NCBI GenBank assembly: GCA_022825925.1
Contig: JAJDVW010000028.1
Span: forward strand, 1 to 46,582
Source: Pseudomonadales bacterium
GTDB lineage: Bacteria; Pseudomonadota; Gammaproteobacteria; Pseudomonadales; Azotimanducaceae
Direction of reading: 5' to 3'
DNA length: 46,582 nucleotides
Made by a program: the position numbers and the translations under genes. Below the pieces are notes generated by a model, which ran no database searches, was not told where the DNA came from, and worked only from the letters and a program-made list of their open reading frames with translations. Position 1 is the stretch's first letter; every line of letters starts with the position of its first letter. Shown here piece by piece: positions 43,994-46,582 of this stretch.

Positions 43994-46138
43994 ATGCTCC
44001 CTGCGCCTGTCGGGGAGCCGTCGTCCGGCAACCCCAATCATCCGGTTGACGCGCACAGGTCCGAAGTGCCGACCCTGAACACTGCAACGCTGCTCTTCAA
44101 GCCGCGGGCCAGGATGCTGTTGCTGCTCGGCGACCAGCTGATCCGTAACGCAGGGATAGCCGTGTTCGAACTCGTCAAGAACGCGTACGACGCCGATGCC
44201 AACCACGTCAAGGTTGACCTGCTGAATGTCGACGACCAGGACAACGGACGGATAGTCGTCTCCGACGATGGCGTCGGAATGAACTGGGAAATCGTCACCC
44301 AGGTGTGGCTGGAGCCGGGCACCGACCATCGCGAGAGCCAGAAGAAGGCGGGTGCCAAGACGCCGATACACAATCGGACGCCAATGGGAGAAAAGGGTGT
44401 CGGGCGATTTGCCGCGCACAAGCTCGGGCGGTCGATAGCTCTCGTCACTCGTCAAGCTGGCGCGCCGGAAGTGGTCGTCGAGATCGACTGGGAGGATTTC
44501 CTCAAGGACAAGTACCTGTCCGACACTCCGGTTTCGGTGTTCGAACGCGATCCGGAGACGTTCACCGGGGACAGCAGCGGCACGAGGATCGACATTTCGC
44601 GTCTAAATCAAGCTTGGACGCGCGGCCTCGTCCGCGACCTGCATCGATCCGTGACCTCCATCTCCTCTCCCTTCCGGCAACCCAATGGCTTCCTGGCCAC
44701 GCTTGCCGTCGGACCTCAGACCGATTGGCTCGCCGGCCTGCTCGACCTCCACCGGGTCCGGGAGATGGCCCCCTTCCGGGGCACATGCCTGATCGAGGAG
44801 GATGGATTGCAGATGGACTACTCGTTCGAGCCGCCGGCGGGTATGGAAGAACGGGTGACGCCCCGTCGGTTCAAGGAGAAGCGCACGTCTTTCGGCTCGA
44901 TCGTGAACGAAGAGAATCGTGCCGTCAGGGAGGGAATCGGCACTCTTTGTCTGGACGTGTGCATCTTCGATCTGGATCCTCAGGTCCTTCAGTTCCTCGT
45001 CTCCGACAGAAAAGGCCTGCGCGCCTTCCTTGGCCAGAACGGAGGGGTCAGGGTCTACCGCGACGGCGTCAGAGTCTTCGACTATGGAGAACCACGCGAT
45101 GACTGGCTGGATCTGGGCGCCAGACGCGTCAATGCGCCGACCAGGCGGGTCAGCAACAACCTCCTGCTGGGTGCCGTCGAGCTGGACGGTGTGTCCAGCC
45201 GGGGACTGATCGAGAAAACGAACCGCGAGGGCTTCGTCGAGAACGATGCGTTCCGCATGTTCCGGGAGCTCGTCGAGTTCGCCTTGGCCCAGATCGTGGC
45301 GGAGCGCAACCTCGACAAGGACCGTATCCGGCAGGCTTACGCCGCTACCAAGCTCAAGGAACCTGTCCTCCACGAACTGGAGGAACTCCGGGCGGAACTG
45401 CGGAAACGCGGGTTGGAGAAGGAACTCGGAGACACCGTAAACCGCATCGAACAGGAATTCCTCGATGTGCGGGACCGGCTACTCACCGCCGCCGGGCCTG
45501 GGCTGACCATATCCGTCGTCATCCACGAGGTGGAGAAGGGCATGTCCGGCCTCGTCGACGCGACGCGGACGAACGCGCCGCTGGAAGACCTGTCCGCTCT
45601 CGCGAGTCACCTCGCGGAATTGGTCGACGGCTTGACTTATCTGACCCGCAGGTCAGGCCGCCGGAGGGAGAGGGCCGGCGTGCTGATCAAGCAGGCGTTC
45701 TTCAACACCGGTTTCCGCCTGCGCGCGCACGGTGTCGAGGTGTTCAACGGAACCGAGGGTGGAGATGAGGACTTCGCCATCAGATGTACCCGGCGGATGG
45801 TTATCGCCTCCCTGATGAACCTCATCGACAACTCCATCTACTGGCTCGCGAACAAGGGCCATCGGGACAAGCGGATTTACATCGGCACGACGCGTGCGCT
45901 CGGAGGCGGGCCGGCTCTTCTGATCGCGGACAACGGGCCCGGCTTCGCCGACCCGCCCGCCTACCTGAGGCAGCCTTTCATCACCCGTCGTCCAGAGGGC
46001 ATGGGGCTCGGGCTGCACGTGGTCGACGAGGTCATGAAGGCGCATGGCGGCCGGCTCGTCTTCCCCGAGGAGGCGGACGTGGCGCTGCCGGCGTCCTGCA
46101 GAGGCGCGCTTGTCGCACTCCAGTTCAAGGAAGAATAG
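43994..46138 (+). CDS. Dual-ATPase protein: HSP90-like N-domain and histidine-kinase-like C-domain
   Basis: This 714-aa protein opens with an HSP90/MutL-like GHKL domain: ELVKNAYDADA (59-69), SDDGVGM with Asp91, and GEKGVGRFAAHKLG (about 132-145). A middle region ends in a coiled coil (about 455-500), then VVIHEVEKGM with His511-Glu512, which resembles an H-box/DHp helix. A second GHKL domain follows: NLIDNSIYWL (609-618), ADNGPGF (Asp646) and GMGLGLHVVDEVM (669-681). Two ATPase folds in one chain recall uncharacterised defence-type or signalling ATPases. ATG 43994 is provisional; GTG 44066 (PTLNTATLLFKP) matches the usual family start better, and ATG 43940 is also open. A receiver-like partner follows 2 bases downstream. 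Confidence 0.82.
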   Translation: MLPAPVGEPSSGNPNHPVDAHRSEVPTLNTATLLFKPRARMLLLLGDQLIRNAGIAVFELVKNAYDADANHVKVDLLNVDDQDNGRIVVSDDGVGMNWEIVTQVWLEPGTDHRESQKKAGAKTPIHNRTPMGEKGVGRFAAHKLGRSIALVTRQAGAPEVVVEIDWEDFLKDKYLSDTPVSVFERDPETFTGDSSGTRIDISRLNQAWTRGLVRDLHRSVTSISSPFRQPNGFLATLAVGPQTDWLAGLLDLHRVREMAPFRGTCLIEEDGLQMDYSFEPPAGMEERVTPRRFKEKRTSFGSIVNEENRAVREGIGTLCLDVCIFDLDPQVLQFLVSDRKGLRAFLGQNGGVRVYRDGVRVFDYGEPRDDWLDLGARRVNAPTRRVSNNLLLGAVELDGVSSRGLIEKTNREGFVENDAFRMFRELVEFALAQIVAERNLDKDRIRQAYAATKLKEPVLHELEELRAELRKRGLEKELGDTVNRIEQEFLDVRDRLLTAAGPGLTISVVIHEVEKGMSGLVDATRTNAPLEDLSALASHLAELVDGLTYLTRRSGRRRERAGVLIKQAFFNTGFRLRAHGVEVFNGTEGGDEDFAIRCTRRMVIASLMNLIDNSIYWLANKGHRDKRIYIGTTRALGGGPALLIADNGPGFADPPAYLRQPFITRRPEGMGLGLHVVDEVMKAHGGRLVFPEEADVALPASCRGALVALQFKEE

Positions 46139-46140
46139 GC

Positions 46141-46370
46141 ATGGGCCTCGGGCTTCAGACGGCCCGAGCCTTGGTAGTGGACGACGTCCTCGCGTTGGCC
46201 TGTTCGGGGATGTCGCGGTGTATCTCAACGGCGATCTGTAGTTGCTGCCTCCGGACGAACCGTTCCGGGGCGTTCGGCTCGTCCCCCTCTACATGAACCT
46301 GCAGGGCGATCTGGCCGCCGCGCCGGCGGAAGTTCGTCCGCCAAGTGGGCGAGTTCTGTCCGATCCATGA
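46141..46370 (+). pseudogene. Decayed response-regulator-like partner gene
   Basis: It starts 2 bases after the ATPase stop: ATG 46141 gives MGLGLQTARALVVDDV, a receiver-like first strand with the paired acidic residues. Then the frame breaks; the next frame reads GLFGDVAVYLNGDL, a TAG, then LLPPDEPFRGVRLVPLYMNL and QGDLAA. The strand normally ending in the phosphoacceptor Asp here reads LVPLYMNL, with Tyr at that place. One frameshift, one in-frame stop and one key substitution mark a pseudogene. Family assignment is by pattern only. Confidence 0.6.
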
Positions 46371-46534
46371 GGCCGGCTTGAATCTCGCGACTCCTGGAAG
46401 GTTGCCGCAGGGTGTTTTGGAAGGCCAATGGTCCAAGCGGCCAGGGCTATTGCACGCTAGTCGCAAGGCGCTGAGTGCGCTGGCCCGGCGGAAGGGACTG
46501 GCTTTTCGGCGCGGGATGGGCTACAAGGTGCGCC

Positions 46535-46582
46535 ATGGACGGTTTCGACAAGGGTGCGCTGCGGGTCCGGGAGGTGGAGGTG
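46535..46582 (+). CDS. Start of a gene running off the right edge
   Basis: ATG 46535 opens MDGFDKGALRVREVEV, 16 codons with GC-rich third positions like the rest of the window, and continues past the end. No function can be assigned. Sequence before it (46371-46534) is a separate open frame described under findings. Confidence 0.3.
   Translation, partial: MDGFDKGALRVREVEV

Overview
The window is 46.6 kb of very GC-rich DNA (roughly two thirds G+C by eye). It is densely packed with genes on both strands and has no rRNA, tRNA, phage or plasmid core. A CysB-type regulator, a ThrH-type phosphatase, RimO, a BtuB receptor behind a cobalamin riboswitch and SPOR, TerB, DnaJ and YdcH proteins together point to a gammaproteobacterium. 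Paired DUF3604 proteins, several SDRs, a PhyH dioxygenase and a secreted subtilase with FG-GAP repeats suit a heterotrophic, probably marine or host-associated, uncultured lineage. This placement is inference; no marker gene fixes it.

Layout. 1-2.3 kb: a SPOR lipoprotein that runs off the left edge, an acyl dehydratase and an HNH nuclease. 2.3-7.6 kb: repeat-bearing intergenic DNA, an Nramp-like transporter, btuB with its B12 riboswitch and an SDR. 7.6-17.6 kb is mostly housekeeping: cysS, an M17 aminopeptidase with lipA, a NADAR protein with a small membrane protein, rimO, then a TerB / DnaJ / VWA / YdcH / 5'-nucleotidase group. 17.6-24.5 kb: a palindromic element, two tandem DUF3604 proteins, then sulfur assimilation (cysB; cysH with a coupled thioredoxin-like protein) and thrH. 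24.5-30.5 kb: three tandem SDR paralogues, an alpha/beta hydrolase, a DUF2332 protein and an MFS transporter behind a possible leader-peptide attenuator.

30.7-39.3 kb is the accessory part. It holds a LuxR/MalT C-terminal fragment, an N6-adenine methyltransferase fragment interrupted by a 12-C tract, and a secreted repeat protein. These are followed by a tightly coupled cluster: a lipoprotein, a 1413-aa S8 protease with FG-GAP repeats, a PrcB-like lipoprotein and a short secreted ORF that may be frameshifted. Every junction in the cluster is a GTGA overlap. An IS1380-like transposase remnant closes the region.

39.3-46.6 kb: YbjQ, VOC, an alpha/beta hydrolase, a retropepsin-like protease apparently starting at CTG and coupled to a PhyH dioxygenase, an enoyl-CoA hydratase and DUF488. 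The last complete gene encodes a 714-aa protein with an HSP90-like ATPase domain at the N-terminus and a histidine-kinase-like ATPase domain at the C-terminus. A decayed receiver-like partner follows it. That pair, the attenuator-like MFS leader, the poly-C methyltransferase and the coupled protease cluster are the best leads here.
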